Assembly: GCF_026013545.1 (NCBI RefSeq)
Contig: NZ_JAPDOG010000005.1
Location: forward strand, 62,001-126,000
Source: Defluviimonas salinarum
Lineage (GTDB): Bacteria; Pseudomonadota; Alphaproteobacteria; Rhodobacterales; Rhodobacteraceae
Direction: 5' to 3'
Length of the DNA: 64,000 nt
In this document: positions 51,294-60,436 of the stretch, piece after piece
How the letters are laid out: every line of letters begins with the position of its first letter
How positions within the stretch are numbered: the first letter of the stretch is position 1
Notes under the pieces: model-generated
Told to the model about the DNA's origin: nothing
Database searches by the model: none
Seen by the model: only the letters and a program-made list of their open reading frames with translations
Program-made: the position numbers and the translations under genes

Positions 51294-53143
51294 TCCGCGG
51301 CCTCCTGCTCCTCGTCCGTGCCAATGAAGCCGCCAGACTGCCTCTCCCAGAAACGGGCGTAAAGGCCGCCTTTCGCCAGCAGCTCGGCGTGGGTTCCCTC
51401 TTCGGCGATGCGGCCGTCGTCGAGCACAACGATCCGGTCCATCCGCGCGATGGTCGAAAGCCGGTGCGCGATGGCGATCACGGTCTTGCCCTCCATGACG
51501 CCGTAGAGCGTCTCCTGGATCGCCGCCTCGACCTCGCTGTCGAGCGCCGAGGTTGCCTCGTCCAGGACAAGGATCGGCGCGTTCTTCAGGATCACGCGCG
51601 CGAGCGCCACCCGCTGGCGCTGGCCGCCCGACAGCTTCACCCCGCGCTCGCCGACCTGCGCGTCATAGCCGGTACGACCCTCGGGATCGGTCAAGTCGCG
51701 GATGAAGTCATGAGCCTCGGCTCGCGTCGCGGCGTCGATCATCTCCTCGTCTCCTGCGTCAGGCCGGCCATAGAGGATATTGTCCCGGACCGAACGATGG
51801 AGCAGGGACGAATCCTGCTGCACCATACCGATCTTCCGCCGCAAGCTGTCCTGCGTGACATGGGCGATGTCCTGACCGTCGATCAGGATGCGCCCGCCCT
51901 CGGCGTCGTAGAAGCGCAGCATGAGCTTCACGAGCGTCGTCTTACCCGAACCCGAGCGGCCGACAAGGCCGATCTTCTCGCCCGGCTGGATGGCCAGGTC
52001 GACTCCGGCAAGGCCACCCGATCCGCGCCCGTAGTGGTGCGAAAGGGACTGCATCTCGATCCGGCCCGCGCGGTAGTCCAGCGGCTTCGCGCCCGTGCGG
52101 TCGAGCAGCGCGACGGGCTGCGCGATGGTTTCCATCCCCTCGCGCACAACGCCCAGCGCCTGAACGAGGTTCGACGTCGCCCACATGATCCAGTAGGTCA
52201 TGTTGTTGAGCCTGAGGACAAGTGCGGTTGCCGCCGCAACGAGGCCGATCGTCGCCTGGCCATGATACCAGAGCAACAGGGCCAGCCCGGTAACCGCGAC
52301 GATGAGACACCCGTTCAGAATGGTCAGTGTGACGTCCATCTTGGTGATGAGTCGCATTTCCGTCTGAGCCGTCTTTCGCGCATTCTCGATCGCTTCACCC
52401 GCATAGCTGACCTCGCGGTCATCGTGGGCGAACATCTTGACGGAATGGATGTTGGTGTAGCTGTCGACGACCCGACCCGTCACGACCGACCGCGCATCCG
52501 AGGCGGCGGTCGACGCGGGGCCCACCCGCTTCACGGTCCAGCGCAGAAGCACAATGTAAAGCGCGATCCAGACGATGAGCGGCACGACGAGCCGGACATC
52601 GGCCAGAGACAAAAGCGCGACCGATCCGATCAGGGTTGTGACGGCGAACGCAACCGCGTCGAAGGTCTGAAAGACCGCATCGTTTGCGGCGGGCGGCGTT
52701 TGCATGATCCGGTTGGCGATCCGCCCGGCGAAGTCGTTCTCGAACCAGCCGACAGGCTGGCGCAGGACGTGGCGATGCGACCGCCAGCGGATGAGCGCCC
52801 CGAAGTTCGGCATGATCGTGTTGTGGAGAAGCGCCACGTCGATGCCGCTGAGGATCGGGCGCAGCAGCAAGACCGCCAGAGCGGCAAGGATGAACTCGGT
52901 GCCGTTCGCGGCCCAGATCTCGGCCGGCGCGCCGCTGCTCAGGAGATCGACGAGCCGACCGACATACCAGATCAGCGCGATCTCGATCATCGCGACGAGC
53001 GTCGTGAAGATCGCCGTGACGACGAAAACCGCGCGGAACGGCCGTGCGTACTCCATCAGGAACGGGAGCACGTGCCGGGGCGGCGTATCGGTCTCTTCAT
53101 AGCTGACATAGGGGTCAACGAGGTTTTCGAAGAAGCGGAACAT
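51290..53143 (-). CDS. ABC exporter half-transporter (first gene of a pair)
   Basis: The protein has 617 residues and the same layout: TM domain (about 1-330), then Walker A GLVGRSGSGKTTL, signature LSGGQRQRVALAR and ILVLDEATSALD. It shares high similarity of its ATPase part with the next gene, which suggests an old tandem duplication. Substrate unknown (drug, lipid or lipopeptide). The ATG follows AGTGAATC; upstream lies a structured leader and a palindrome. Confidence 0.92.
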   Translation of the reverse strand: MFRFFENLVDPYVSYEETDTPPRHVLPFLMEYARPFRAVFVVTAIFTTLVAMIEIALIWYVGRLVDLLSSGAPAEIWAANGTEFILAALAVLLLRPILSGIDVALLHNTIMPNFGALIRWRSHRHVLRQPVGWFENDFAGRIANRIMQTPPAANDAVFQTFDAVAFAVTTLIGSVALLSLADVRLVVPLIVWIALYIVLLRWTVKRVGPASTAASDARSVVTGRVVDSYTNIHSVKMFAHDDREVSYAGEAIENARKTAQTEMRLITKMDVTLTILNGCLIVAVTGLALLLWYHGQATIGLVAAATALVLRLNNMTYWIMWATSNLVQALGVVREGMETIAQPVALLDRTGAKPLDYRAGRIEMQSLSHHYGRGSGGLAGVDLAIQPGEKIGLVGRSGSGKTTLVKLMLRFYDAEGGRILIDGQDIAHVTQDSLRRKIGMVQQDSSLLHRSVRDNILYGRPDAGDEEMIDAATRAEAHDFIRDLTDPEGRTGYDAQVGERGVKLSGGQRQRVALARVILKNAPILVLDEATSALDSEVEAAIQETLYGVMEGKTVIAIAHRLSTIARMDRIVVLDDGRIAEEGTHAELLAKGGLYARFWERQSGGFIGTDEEQEAAE

Positions 53144-53175
53144 GGAGTGAATCCGTCAGAGGCAATATGGGAACA

Positions 53176-53243
53176 GGCGGTGCGTCGCGGGACCGCCCCT
53201 ACGGGATCGATCCGGCTCAGGTGCTCGGTCGAAAGATCCCGTA
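53176..53243 (-). promoter_or_regulatory. Structured leader of the ABC exporter operon
   Basis: Two inverted repeats lie in the 5' region of the minus-strand exporter genes: a perfect 9 bp pair TACGGGATC (53200-53208) / GATCCCGTA (53235-53243), and a perfect 6 bp pair GGCGGT (53176-53181) / ACCGCC (53192-53197). They resemble an RNA fold rather than a terminator, since no T run follows. I could not match it to a known riboswitch class. Confidence 0.4.
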
Positions 53244-53313
53244 CATCATATTGCAACCCTCCGTTTGACGTTCCTCCGATAGCGCAATCGCGCGACTTTG
53301 TCACGCGCGGGAT

Positions 53314-53334
53314 TGTACCACGGTGCGTGGTACA
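53314..53334. repeat. 21 bp perfect palindrome upstream of the ABC exporter operon
   Basis: TGTACCACG (53314-53322) and CGTGGTACA (53326-53334) flank three bases. It is 3 bp after the lysE stop and about 170 bp before the exporter start. It has the form of an operator for a dimeric regulator; without a T run it is a poor terminator. Confidence 0.5.
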
Positions 53335-53337
53335 GTC

Positions 53338-53934
53338 TCAGTGCCGGACGAGTTCCACGATCGACAGCACGATCAGACCCGCCATGACGAGGTTGAAGAT
53401 CTTGAGCCGCTTCGCCGTGGTCAGCCATCGCGCGATCGCCTGCCCGGCGTAGCACCAGGTCGCGCCCGAGCCGAGGCCGAGCGTCAGGAACACCGCGGTG
53501 ACGATCGCCGCCGTGGTGATCGGCGCCGCTGGCAGGATGAACTGCGAGGTCGCCGCGACAGCCATCGACCAGGCCTTGGGATTGACCCACTGAAAACCCA
53601 GCGCCTCGATATAGGTCATCGGCCGCGCATCGGCGGTTTTCGACCCTATCCCGCCCGAAGTCGCGACTTTCCAGGCGATCCACAGGAGCAGTGCCGCGCC
53701 GCCCCAGCGCAGGGCCTCGCGGAGGATCGCGCTCGCCTGAAAGAGGCCGCCGAGCGCGAGGCCGACCACCAGCAACATCAGCGGGAAGCCGGTTGCCACG
53801 CCCAGCCAGTGCGGAATGGTCCGGCGGAAGCCGAAATTCGCGCCCGACGCCGCGAGCATCGCGTTGTTGGGGCCCGGCGTGAACAGCGTGGCGATGGCCA
53901 GCGCGACAAGCGCCGGGAAGGCTTCGGGCGGCAT
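53338..53934 (-). CDS. LysE-family amino-acid/metabolite exporter
   Basis: The protein has 198 residues and about six TM helices. The family start ATLFTPGPNNAMLAASGANFG is clear, with FQWVNPKAWSMAV in the middle. LysE/RhtB proteins export amino acids or homoserine lactones; the substrate cannot be told from the sequence. It is upstream of the exporter pair on the same strand but separated by a palindrome and leader. Confidence 0.9.
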   Translation of the reverse strand: MPPEAFPALVALAIATLFTPGPNNAMLAASGANFGFRRTIPHWLGVATGFPLMLLVVGLALGGLFQASAILREALRWGGAALLLWIAWKVATSGGIGSKTADARPMTYIEALGFQWVNPKAWSMAVAATSQFILPAAPITTAAIVTAVFLTLGLGSGATWCYAGQAIARWLTTAKRLKIFNLVMAGLIVLSIVELVRH

Positions 53935-53989
53935 TGCGGACCCTCGAATGTGGAATGCCGCGCATCCTGACCGAAGCGGCCGGCGGATT

Positions 53990-55132
53990 TCAACCCAGCA
54001 ATTGTTCCCGTGACAATTTGAAATCCGACGCGATCCAGCGCGTCTCGAGCTCCTTCAGCCGCGCGCCGAGCGCCAGCCCGGAGAGCCCCGGCATCAGATC
54101 GGCGGCGCGGATCGGGAAAACGGCCGCCGCACCTTTCGCGACCTCGGCTTCCCAGCCCTCGGGCAGCGAAGCCGCAAGCAGGGCCGCGCGCAGCAGGACA
54201 ATGTCGCGCGCCATGCCCGCATCGTGACGGTAGGCCAGCTCCGCCGGTGCCACCGTGCCGCCGATCCCGTCGGTCAGGATCTCCAGCCGACGCGCCTCGT
54301 CACGCGACAGGCGCAGCGCCTCCACGCGGTCCTGGCCGCCGAGGGCAGCGAGACGCCGCAGCCAGTCGGGCGCATAGGGCGGCTCGACATGCACGAGCGG
54401 GCCGAGCGGGCGCGGATCGGCGCCCGGCAGGATGCGGGCGAGAACGCTCGTCGCCCGCATCGCCGCGACCGCCGGGGCGGGATCGGGTGCGGCGAGCAGC
54501 CGGCGCATCTCGTGGCCGATCCGTTCGCGCGAAAGCGTGTCTATTCCAGCCGAATTGGCAGCGCAGGCGGCGATCGCCTCGGCATCCATCCCGGCCTCGG
54601 CGTCGCCGTAGAGCGCATGGAAGCGGAAGAAGCGGAGGATCCTGAGATAGTCCTCGCGGATCCGCGCATCGGCATCGCCGACGAAGCGCACCCGGCGGGC
54701 CTGAAGGTCGGGAAGCCCGCCGATCGGATCGATGATCCGGCCCTCGGCATCGGCATAGAGCGCGTTCATGGTGAAGTCGCGCCGCGCCGCGTCCTCCTCG
54801 ATACGGCGCGAATAGGCCACCTTGGCGCGCCGGCCATCGGTCTCGACATCGCGGCGGAAAGTGGTGACCTCGTGCGGCTCGCCCGCAACGATGACCGTCA
54901 CCGTGCCGTGCTCGATCCCGGTCGGCACCACCTTGAGCCGCGCCTTGCGGCCAAGCTCCACCACGCGGGACGGCTCTGCATCGGTCGCAATATCGATATC
55001 GGCAACAGGGCGGCCAAAGAGCGCGTTGCGGACGCAGCCGCCGACGAGATAGGCCTGATGGCCGGCATCGGTCAGAAGATGCAGCACCCGCTGCACCCCC
55101 TCCTCCGCAAGCCATTCGCCGCTGATCCTCAT
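53990..55132 (-). CDS. cca: CCA tRNA nucleotidyltransferase / poly(A) polymerase family
   Basis: The protein has 380 residues. The nucleotidyltransferase head holds LVGGCVRNALFG and the catalytic DIDIATDAEP, followed by RRDFTMNALYAD and RIREDYLRILRFFRF. Members add or repair the CCA end of tRNAs, or polyadenylate RNA; bacteria of this order usually use such a protein for CCA repair. The visible tRNA-Lys gene encodes its own CCA, so repair rather than de novo addition is needed for that one. It overlaps the CoA-Nudix gene by 4 bp. Confidence 0.92.
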   Translation of the reverse strand: MRISGEWLAEEGVQRVLHLLTDAGHQAYLVGGCVRNALFGRPVADIDIATDAEPSRVVELGRKARLKVVPTGIEHGTVTVIVAGEPHEVTTFRRDVETDGRRAKVAYSRRIEEDAARRDFTMNALYADAEGRIIDPIGGLPDLQARRVRFVGDADARIREDYLRILRFFRFHALYGDAEAGMDAEAIAACAANSAGIDTLSRERIGHEMRRLLAAPDPAPAVAAMRATSVLARILPGADPRPLGPLVHVEPPYAPDWLRRLAALGGQDRVEALRLSRDEARRLEILTDGIGGTVAPAELAYRHDAGMARDIVLLRAALLAASLPEGWEAEVAKGAAAVFPIRAADLMPGLSGLALGARLKELETRWIASDFKLSREQLLG

Positions 55133-55731
55133 GCCGCCATCCGGTCCGCCAGCGCCCGGAGGATCCGCGCGGTCGCGCCCCAGATGTAATAGGGGCCGTA
55201 GGGCGCGACGTAGTAGCGCCGCATTTCGCCGCGCCAGCGCCGGCCCTCGATCCGGAACCGCGCCGGGTCCGCGGCATGGGCGAGCGGCACCGAGAACACC
55301 TCGTCGACTTCTCCGGCCTCCGGCACGGGTTCGAAAGCGTGTCTGATCCGGCCGAAAACCGGGGTCACGGAGAAACCGGTCACGGTCTCATGCGCCGCCC
55401 AGGTGCCCAGGATCTCGACCGCGCCCTGCGGAAGGCCGATCTCCTCGCGCGCCTCGCGCAGGGCTGCCTCGACCGGGCCGGCATCGGTCGCATCGACCTT
55501 GCCGCCGGGAAAGGCGATCTGGCCAGGATGATGTTTCAGCCGCGACGAGCGTTTGGTCAGCACCACCTCGATCCCCGCCGGGCCGCAGAGGAACGGCACC
55601 AGCACCGCCGCCGGCCGGAGCACGCGGCCTTCGGGCAGCACCGTGCCGGGGTTGAGATCGTAATCCGACGTGTCGCGGCCCGGCCGTTCCAGCGCCCGCA
55701 GCACCGCGGACAGCGGGTCACTCACCGTCAT
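55129..55731 (-). CDS. CoA-pyrophosphatase-type Nudix hydrolase
   Basis: The protein has 200 residues with Nudix box FPGGKVDATDAGPVEAALREAREEIGL and the upstream LTKRSSRLKHHPGQIAFPGG motif of CoA diphosphatases (UPF0035 group). It would split CoA into phosphopantetheine and 3',5'-ADP. It overlaps hslO by 14 bp and cca by 4 bp, so three genes form a tight minus-strand operon. Confidence 0.91.
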   Translation of the reverse strand: MTVSDPLSAVLRALERPGRDTSDYDLNPGTVLPEGRVLRPAAVLVPFLCGPAGIEVVLTKRSSRLKHHPGQIAFPGGKVDATDAGPVEAALREAREEIGLPQGAVEILGTWAAHETVTGFSVTPVFGRIRHAFEPVPEAGEVDEVFSVPLAHAADPARFRIEGRRWRGEMRRYYVAPYGPYYIWGATARILRALADRMAA

Positions 55732-56719
55732 CGGGCGCCCTGGTCGCCTCGAAACCGAGCGTCGCGGGATCGAACTCGTAATGCGCGCCGCAGAACTGGC
55801 AATCGGCGGTGACGATGCCGTCGTCGGTGGTCATGTGACCGATATCCTTGGCCGAATAGATCGACAGGCTGTCGCGTACCTTGTCCGAAGAGCAGGAACA
55901 GCCGAACTGTACCGACTGCGCATCGAAGACCCGCGGCACTTCCTCGTGGAAGAGCCGCACCAGGAGATCGGTCGGCGCGAGTTGCGGACCGATCAGTTCC
56001 AGCTCCTCGACGGTGTCGAGCAGGAGGTTGGCGCGGGACCAGTTCTCGCCCTCCTCGCCGTCGAGAATGTCCTCGGCCGCGAGCAGTCCGCCCTCGCCGC
56101 TACCGCCGTCGCTGGTGATTGGCGCCGAGGCCTTCGGCATGTGCTGCAGCATCACCCCGCCGGCGCGCCAGTGTTCGGACTCGCCCGGCAGGGTCGAACG
56201 TCCGAAGGACAGCGCAAAGCGTGTCGGAAGCTGCTCCGACTGGGCGAAATACGTCTCTGCGCAGGCCGAAAGCGAGCCGCCCGACAGGGGTGTGATGCCC
56301 TGATAGGGGACGTTGCCGGCACCCTGGTCGAGCAGAATCGCGAAATAGCCCTCGCCGATCTGGGCAAAGCCAGGTGCCGCGGGATGCACCCGCTCCGCGT
56401 CATAGGACGCCCAGGCGCGGATCCGCGCGGAGGCGCCGTCGGCCGAAGGCGCGTAGTAATCGGTGGCGATGATCCGCACCGGCCCGTCGCCGCGGATCTG
56501 CAGCGAGAGCTTCCAGCGCAGCTTGATCGTCTGGCCGATCAGCGCGGTCAGCAGCGCCGCCTCCGCCACCAAGGCTTCCACCGCCGGCGGATAACGGTGC
56601 TGGGTGAGGATCCGGTCGAGTACGCCGTCGAGACGCGCCACACGCCCGCGAATATCGGACCGGTCGAGCTGGAACGGCAGAACGGTATCGTCCCAGGCGA
56701 TCTTGGTCAGGTTGGTCAT
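55718..56719 (-). CDS. hslO: Redox-regulated chaperone Hsp33
   Basis: The protein has 333 residues. Under oxidative stress Hsp33 releases zinc and binds unfolding proteins. The cysteine switch CxC (GCSCSSDKV) and CxxC (DCQFCGAHY) is present near the C-terminus. The start MTNLTKIAWDDTVLPFQLDRSDIRGRVARLD is that of the family. The in-frame upstream region covers the divergent Nudix gene and is not coding. First gene of the hslO-Nudix-cca set. Confidence 0.95.
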   Translation of the reverse strand: MTNLTKIAWDDTVLPFQLDRSDIRGRVARLDGVLDRILTQHRYPPAVEALVAEAALLTALIGQTIKLRWKLSLQIRGDGPVRIIATDYYAPSADGASARIRAWASYDAERVHPAAPGFAQIGEGYFAILLDQGAGNVPYQGITPLSGGSLSACAETYFAQSEQLPTRFALSFGRSTLPGESEHWRAGGVMLQHMPKASAPITSDGGSGEGGLLAAEDILDGEEGENWSRANLLLDTVEELELIGPQLAPTDLLVRLFHEEVPRVFDAQSVQFGCSCSSDKVRDSLSIYSAKDIGHMTTDDGIVTADCQFCGAHYEFDPATLGFEATRAPDDGE

Positions 56720-56794
56720 GGGGTTTCCTTGTGGCCTGCGCCCTGCCATACCGCGACTATATGGGGACGACAACCTCGGGGCCAAGGGCGGAGC

Positions 56795-57238
56795 ATGATA
56801 AGGCGATTCGGGGAGCCGCTGGTGCGCGGCCAGCGTTACGGGCTGCGGCACGGCGTCTATGCCGTCCTCCTGCGCGGCCGGGATGTCCTGCTCACCCACC
56901 AGGCTGAACCCGATCCGGAGTTCCAGCTCCCGGGAGGCGGCATCGACCCGGGCGAGTCGCCGCTCTGGGCGCTGCACCGCGAGGTGCGCGAAGAAACCGG
57001 CTGGTCGATCACCGCGCCGCGCCGCATCGGCGCGTTCCGGCGCTTCGTCTACATGCCCGAATACGACAAATGGGCCGAGAAGCTCTGCACGATCTACCTC
57101 GCCCGCCCCGCGCGCCGCCACGGACCGCCGACCGAGCCCGGCCACAGCGCGATCTGGATGCCCGCCGAAGCAGCGGTGCCGATCCTCGGCAACAGCGGCG
57201 ACCGGCATTTCCTCGCGCGGGTGTTGCGCACGCTCTAG
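56795..57238 (+). CDS. Nudix hydrolase
   Basis: The protein has 147 residues. The Nudix box FQLPGGGIDPGESPLWALHREVREETGW is complete. The sequence around it (GLRHGVYAVLLRGRDVLLTHQ and PEYDKWAEKLCTIYLARP) is the short RppH/DIPP-like group, so RNA or dinucleotide polyphosphates are possible substrates, but this is not decided. GGAG precedes the ATG. Its stop overlaps the stop of the convergent phosphatase gene in the palindrome CTAG. Confidence 0.87.
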   Translation: MIRRFGEPLVRGQRYGLRHGVYAVLLRGRDVLLTHQAEPDPEFQLPGGGIDPGESPLWALHREVREETGWSITAPRRIGAFRRFVYMPEYDKWAEKLCTIYLARPARRHGPPTEPGHSAIWMPAEAAVPILGNSGDRHFLARVLRTL

Positions 57239-58512
57239 TCCCGGTTCGCCTTCGCACCGTGGAACTCGAAGAAGACGCCCGAGATATCGTCTCCGAATTC
57301 CGCGCCCGCGAAACTGGCCAGATCCTGCATCAGGGCGTCGAGGAATGCGGCACCCGACACTCCTGACCGCAGGGTCATCAGCTGGGCGAGCTCATCTTCG
57401 CCAAGCTGCACACCCGCCTGATTCTCGGCCTCAGTGATCCCGTCGGACATCAGGAACAGCCGGTCGCCAGCCAAAAGCTGCGCCTCGAACGGCTCGTACC
57501 CGGCCTCCTCGATAAGGCCGATCGGCAGCCCACCCTGCCCGAGGTATTCCACCCGCCCGTCGGCACGCAGGATCGCCGGATAGGGATGGCCGGCCTGCAC
57601 CATGACCACCCGGCCGGTCACGAGATCGACATCGGCATAGGCCAAGGTGAAGTAGTTCTCGGTCTGCAACTCGCGGAACACGAGACGATTCAGCTGCTCG
57701 GCGAGGTCCGCCGGATCGCGCGCGTCGTAGATCCCGAACTCGGTCAAGACCAGCGCCACGTTCTGCTCGGGAGAATTGCCCGACAGGTAGCCCGCCAAGC
57801 GCGCGGTCATCAGCGCGGAGGTGATGCCGTGACCGGAAACGTCAATCGAGAACAATCCGACCCGGCGGGCGTTGATCGGGAAGAACCCGACGAGGTCGCC
57901 GCCGACATGGCCGGAGGGACGAAGAAGCAGGCTGACCTCGGCATTGCCGAAACTGCGGTGCCGCTCGCGGACCAGGCTTTGCTGCAGCTTTCTCGCCTCC
58001 ACGAGGTCGCGGTCAACTGAATCGTAGATCGCCTGAAGCTCATCCAGGGTGGAGGACAGCAGGCGGTTCTTCTCGGTGAGCTCGCGCTCCATCCTGAGAA
58101 TGCGTTCCCCCGCAGCGATTCGGGCCCGCAGCTCATCCCCGCTGACCGGCTTGGTGAGGAAATCATCGGCACCGCTTTCCAGACCGCGGGCAATCTCGGC
58201 CGATTCCGTCTTGGAGGTCAGGAGGATGAAGTAGGTGTAGCCACTCTGCAGACGGTCGCGGAGGGCCTGGCAGAACTCGATCCCGGTCATGCCCGGCATC
58301 ATCCAGTCCGAGATCACGAGGTCGGGTGCGGTGGCCGCCGAGATATCCAGCGCCTCCTCAGCACTTCCGGCCTCGAGCACTTCGTATCCCGAGCGCGCCA
58401 GCTGGGAACTGAGGATCCGCCGCTGCATTCGGCTGTCGTCGACCACCATCACGCGGCGCACCGCGGCCGCGGCACCCGCCGAGCCGGTTTCTATGGTCGG
58501 ACTTGCTTGCAC
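57235..58512 (-). CDS. Response regulator with PP2C-type (RsbU/SpoIIE) phosphatase output
   Basis: The protein has 425 residues. Receiver domain about 18-140: acidic pair VVDDSR, phospho-acceptor in VISDWMMP, switch lysine in LTKPVSG. A coiled-coil linker (about 145-190, ERILRMERELTEKNRLLSS) leads to a PP2C/SpoIIE phosphatase domain with GHVGGDLVGFFP and IDVSGHGITSAL. The start is GTG at 58512, with AAGGA upstream. Phosphorylation would control dephosphorylation of an anti-sigma-factor antagonist or similar partner, as in RsbU-type systems; no such partner is in the window. It is divergent from the HPt gene. Confidence 0.9.
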   Translation of the reverse strand: MQASPTIETGSAGAAAAVRRVMVVDDSRMQRRILSSQLARSGYEVLEAGSAEEALDISAATAPDLVISDWMMPGMTGIEFCQALRDRLQSGYTYFILLTSKTESAEIARGLESGADDFLTKPVSGDELRARIAAGERILRMERELTEKNRLLSSTLDELQAIYDSVDRDLVEARKLQQSLVRERHRSFGNAEVSLLLRPSGHVGGDLVGFFPINARRVGLFSIDVSGHGITSALMTARLAGYLSGNSPEQNVALVLTEFGIYDARDPADLAEQLNRLVFRELQTENYFTLAYADVDLVTGRVVMVQAGHPYPAILRADGRVEYLGQGGLPIGLIEEAGYEPFEAQLLAGDRLFLMSDGITEAENQAGVQLGEDELAQLMTLRSGVSGAAFLDALMQDLASFAGAEFGDDISGVFFEFHGAKANRD

Positions 58513-58681
58513 TCACATGATCCTTCGCCCGGACGTTCCGGTCGTCGCGGAACGCTAGCGCCGGCCAGGTTAAGATCGCCTGAACAGGGTCCCGCGGTCG
58601 GGGTCTGCCACCGGTTAACCTGCCCGCAAGACTCCGCGCATAGAGTTCCGGCACAAGGTATTTTTCGCCGGGATGGGCTCG

Positions 58682-59029
58682 ATGATAAATTGGACGCGGG
58701 TGGACGATTTACGGGCCGAGGTCGGCGCCGACGGCCTTGACGAGATCGTGGAACTGTTTCTGGACGAGGTCGAGGGGATCGTGAGGCGGCTCGGCTCTAC
58801 CCCGGAGCCGGCGCGCTTCGAGGCCGATCTGCATTTCATGAAAGGCGGCGCCTGGAACCTCGGCTTTGCCGAGTTCGGCGCGCTGTGCCAGGACGGCGAG
58901 CGCCGCGCCGCGACCGGCCGTGCGGGCGAGATCGACATCGGCCGCATCGTCGCAAGTTATTTTGCGTCCAAGACCGAGTTCATGGCCGGACTCGCCGCCG
59001 GCGCAGGCACCGGCGCGTCCGCAGCTTGA
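58682..59029 (+). CDS. HPt domain protein
   Basis: The protein has about 115 residues. The phosphotransfer motif with the active histidine is HFMKGGAWNLGF, in a helical bundle that starts MINWTRVDDLRAEVGADGLDEIV. It could pass phosphoryl groups between a histidine kinase and the adjacent receiver-phosphatase. An in-frame ATG at 58673 is an alternative start. It is convergent with ilvA, 9 bp away. Confidence 0.86.
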   Translation: MINWTRVDDLRAEVGADGLDEIVELFLDEVEGIVRRLGSTPEPARFEADLHFMKGGAWNLGFAEFGALCQDGERRAATGRAGEIDIGRIVASYFASKTEFMAGLAAGAGTGASAA

Positions 59030-59038
59030 ACGCAATGC

Positions 59039-60286
59039 TCAGATCAGGAACTCGGCCAGCGCCTCGTCCTCGGTGATATCCCGGTAAGTAAAGGCCGCGT
59101 CGTCGAACTTCGCGCGCAGCGCGACGAAATTGTCGGCGCTCTTGGTTTCGATACCGATCAGGACCGAACCGAAGTTGCGGGCAGACTTCTTCAAGTACTC
59201 GAACCGGGCAATGTCGTCATCCGGGCCGAGCATGCTGAGAAACTCGCGCAGCGCGCCGGGACGCTGCGGCATGCGCAGGATGAAGTACTTCTTCAGCCCG
59301 GAATACCGCTGGGCGCGTTCCTTGACCTCCGGCAGGCGTTCGAAATCGAAATTGCCGCCGGAGGTGACGCAGACCACCCGCTTGCCGCGGATCGTCTCGG
59401 CCAGAACCGGAAGCACGTCGACCGACAGCGCGCCCGCGGGCTCCAGCACGATGCCCTCGGCGTTCAGCATCTCCAGCATCGTCACGCAGATCCGGTCCTC
59501 CGGCGCGGCGAGGATCTGCTCGGCCCGCGCCCAGCTCAGGCGCTCGAACGGCTCGGCGCCGATCCGGGCCACCGCGGCGCCGTCGACGAAACTGTTGAGT
59601 CGCTTCAGCGTCACCGGCTCCCCGGCCGCAACGGCGGCGGCAAGGCTCGCGCCGCCGGCGGGTTCGACGAAGCGATAGTCGGTCTGCGGAGCGACTTCGG
59701 CAAGATATCCGGTCACGCCCGAGGCGAGGCCACCGCCGCCGACCGGCAGGATCACCAGATCGGGCGCCTCGCCCAACTGATCAAGGATCTCGACCGCCAC
59801 GCTGGCCTGTCCCTCGATCACGTCGGGGTCGTCGAACGGCGAGAGGAAGTGTGCTTCGGCCTCGACGCAGTAACGCTGCGCAGCCGCGAGCGTCTGGTCA
59901 AAATAGTCGCCGACCAGTTTGATTTCGACACTATCCTGCCCGAAAACCTTGGTCTTGTCGATTTTCTGCTGCGGCGTCGTGACCGGCATGAAGATCGTGC
60001 CGCGGACCCCGAAATGGCGGCAGGCATAGGCGACGCCTTGGGCGTGGTTGCCAGCACTGGCACAGACGAAATGGCCGTGCGCGGGGTCGGCGGCCAGCGT
60101 CTTGCGCATCGCGGTGAAGGCGCCGCGCAGCTTGTAGCTGCGCACCGGAGTCAGATCCTCGCGCTTGAGCCAGATCTCGGCACCGTACCGGGCCGAGAGG
60201 TGGTCGTTGCGCTGCAGCGGCGTTGGCGGGAACAGGCTCCGCAGCGCCTCGGTCGCCTGCCGTGCCGCCTTTGCAAAACCGTCCAT
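59039..60286 (-). CDS. ilvA: Threonine ammonia-lyase (threonine deaminase)
   Basis: IlvA converts threonine to 2-oxobutyrate, the first step to isoleucine. The protein has 415 residues. The PLP lysine is in [10 protein letters not shown] and the glycine loop in VGGGGLASG. After about residue 335 one ACT-like regulatory domain ([20 protein letters not shown]) is present; the biosynthetic E. coli enzyme has two. The single-domain form is common in alphaproteobacteria. It is divergent from argG. Confidence 0.93.
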   Translation of the reverse strand: MDGFAKAARQATEALRSLFPPTPLQRNDHLSARYGAEIWLKREDLTPVRSYKLRGAFTAMRKTLAADPAHGHFVCASAGNHAQGVAYACRHFGVRGTIFMPVTTPQQKIDKTKVFGQDSVEIKLVGDYFDQTLAAAQRYCVEAEAHFLSPFDDPDVIEGQASVAVEILDQLGEAPDLVILPVGGGGLASGVTGYLAEVAPQTDYRFVEPAGGASLAAAVAAGEPVTLKRLNSFVDGAAVARIGAEPFERLSWARAEQILAAPEDRICVTMLEMLNAEGIVLEPAGALSVDVLPVLAETIRGKRVVCVTSGGNFDFERLPEVKERAQRYSGLKKYFILRMPQRPGALREFLSMLGPDDDIARFEYLKKSARNFGSVLIGIETKSADNFVALRAKFDDAAFTYRDITEDEALAEFLI

Positions 60287-60436
60287 GACCGTGCCTCCGC
60301 TCGTGATCCGGCTCTTCGGCCACGAACGGGCGCGACTGTCAAGGAAGCGATGCCCGCTTGGGCACCCGTTGCTTGCCCTTGCGTCGAAACTCCGCTAATC
60401 GCGGGCGCGATTGCCCCCTCGCCGACGGAGTGCCCC

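Noticed and set aside
53200-53243. Known riboswitch ahead of the ABC exporter (TPP, guanidine, SAM, fluoride)
   Set aside because: None of the conserved cores of these classes is present, so only an unclassified structured leader is reported.
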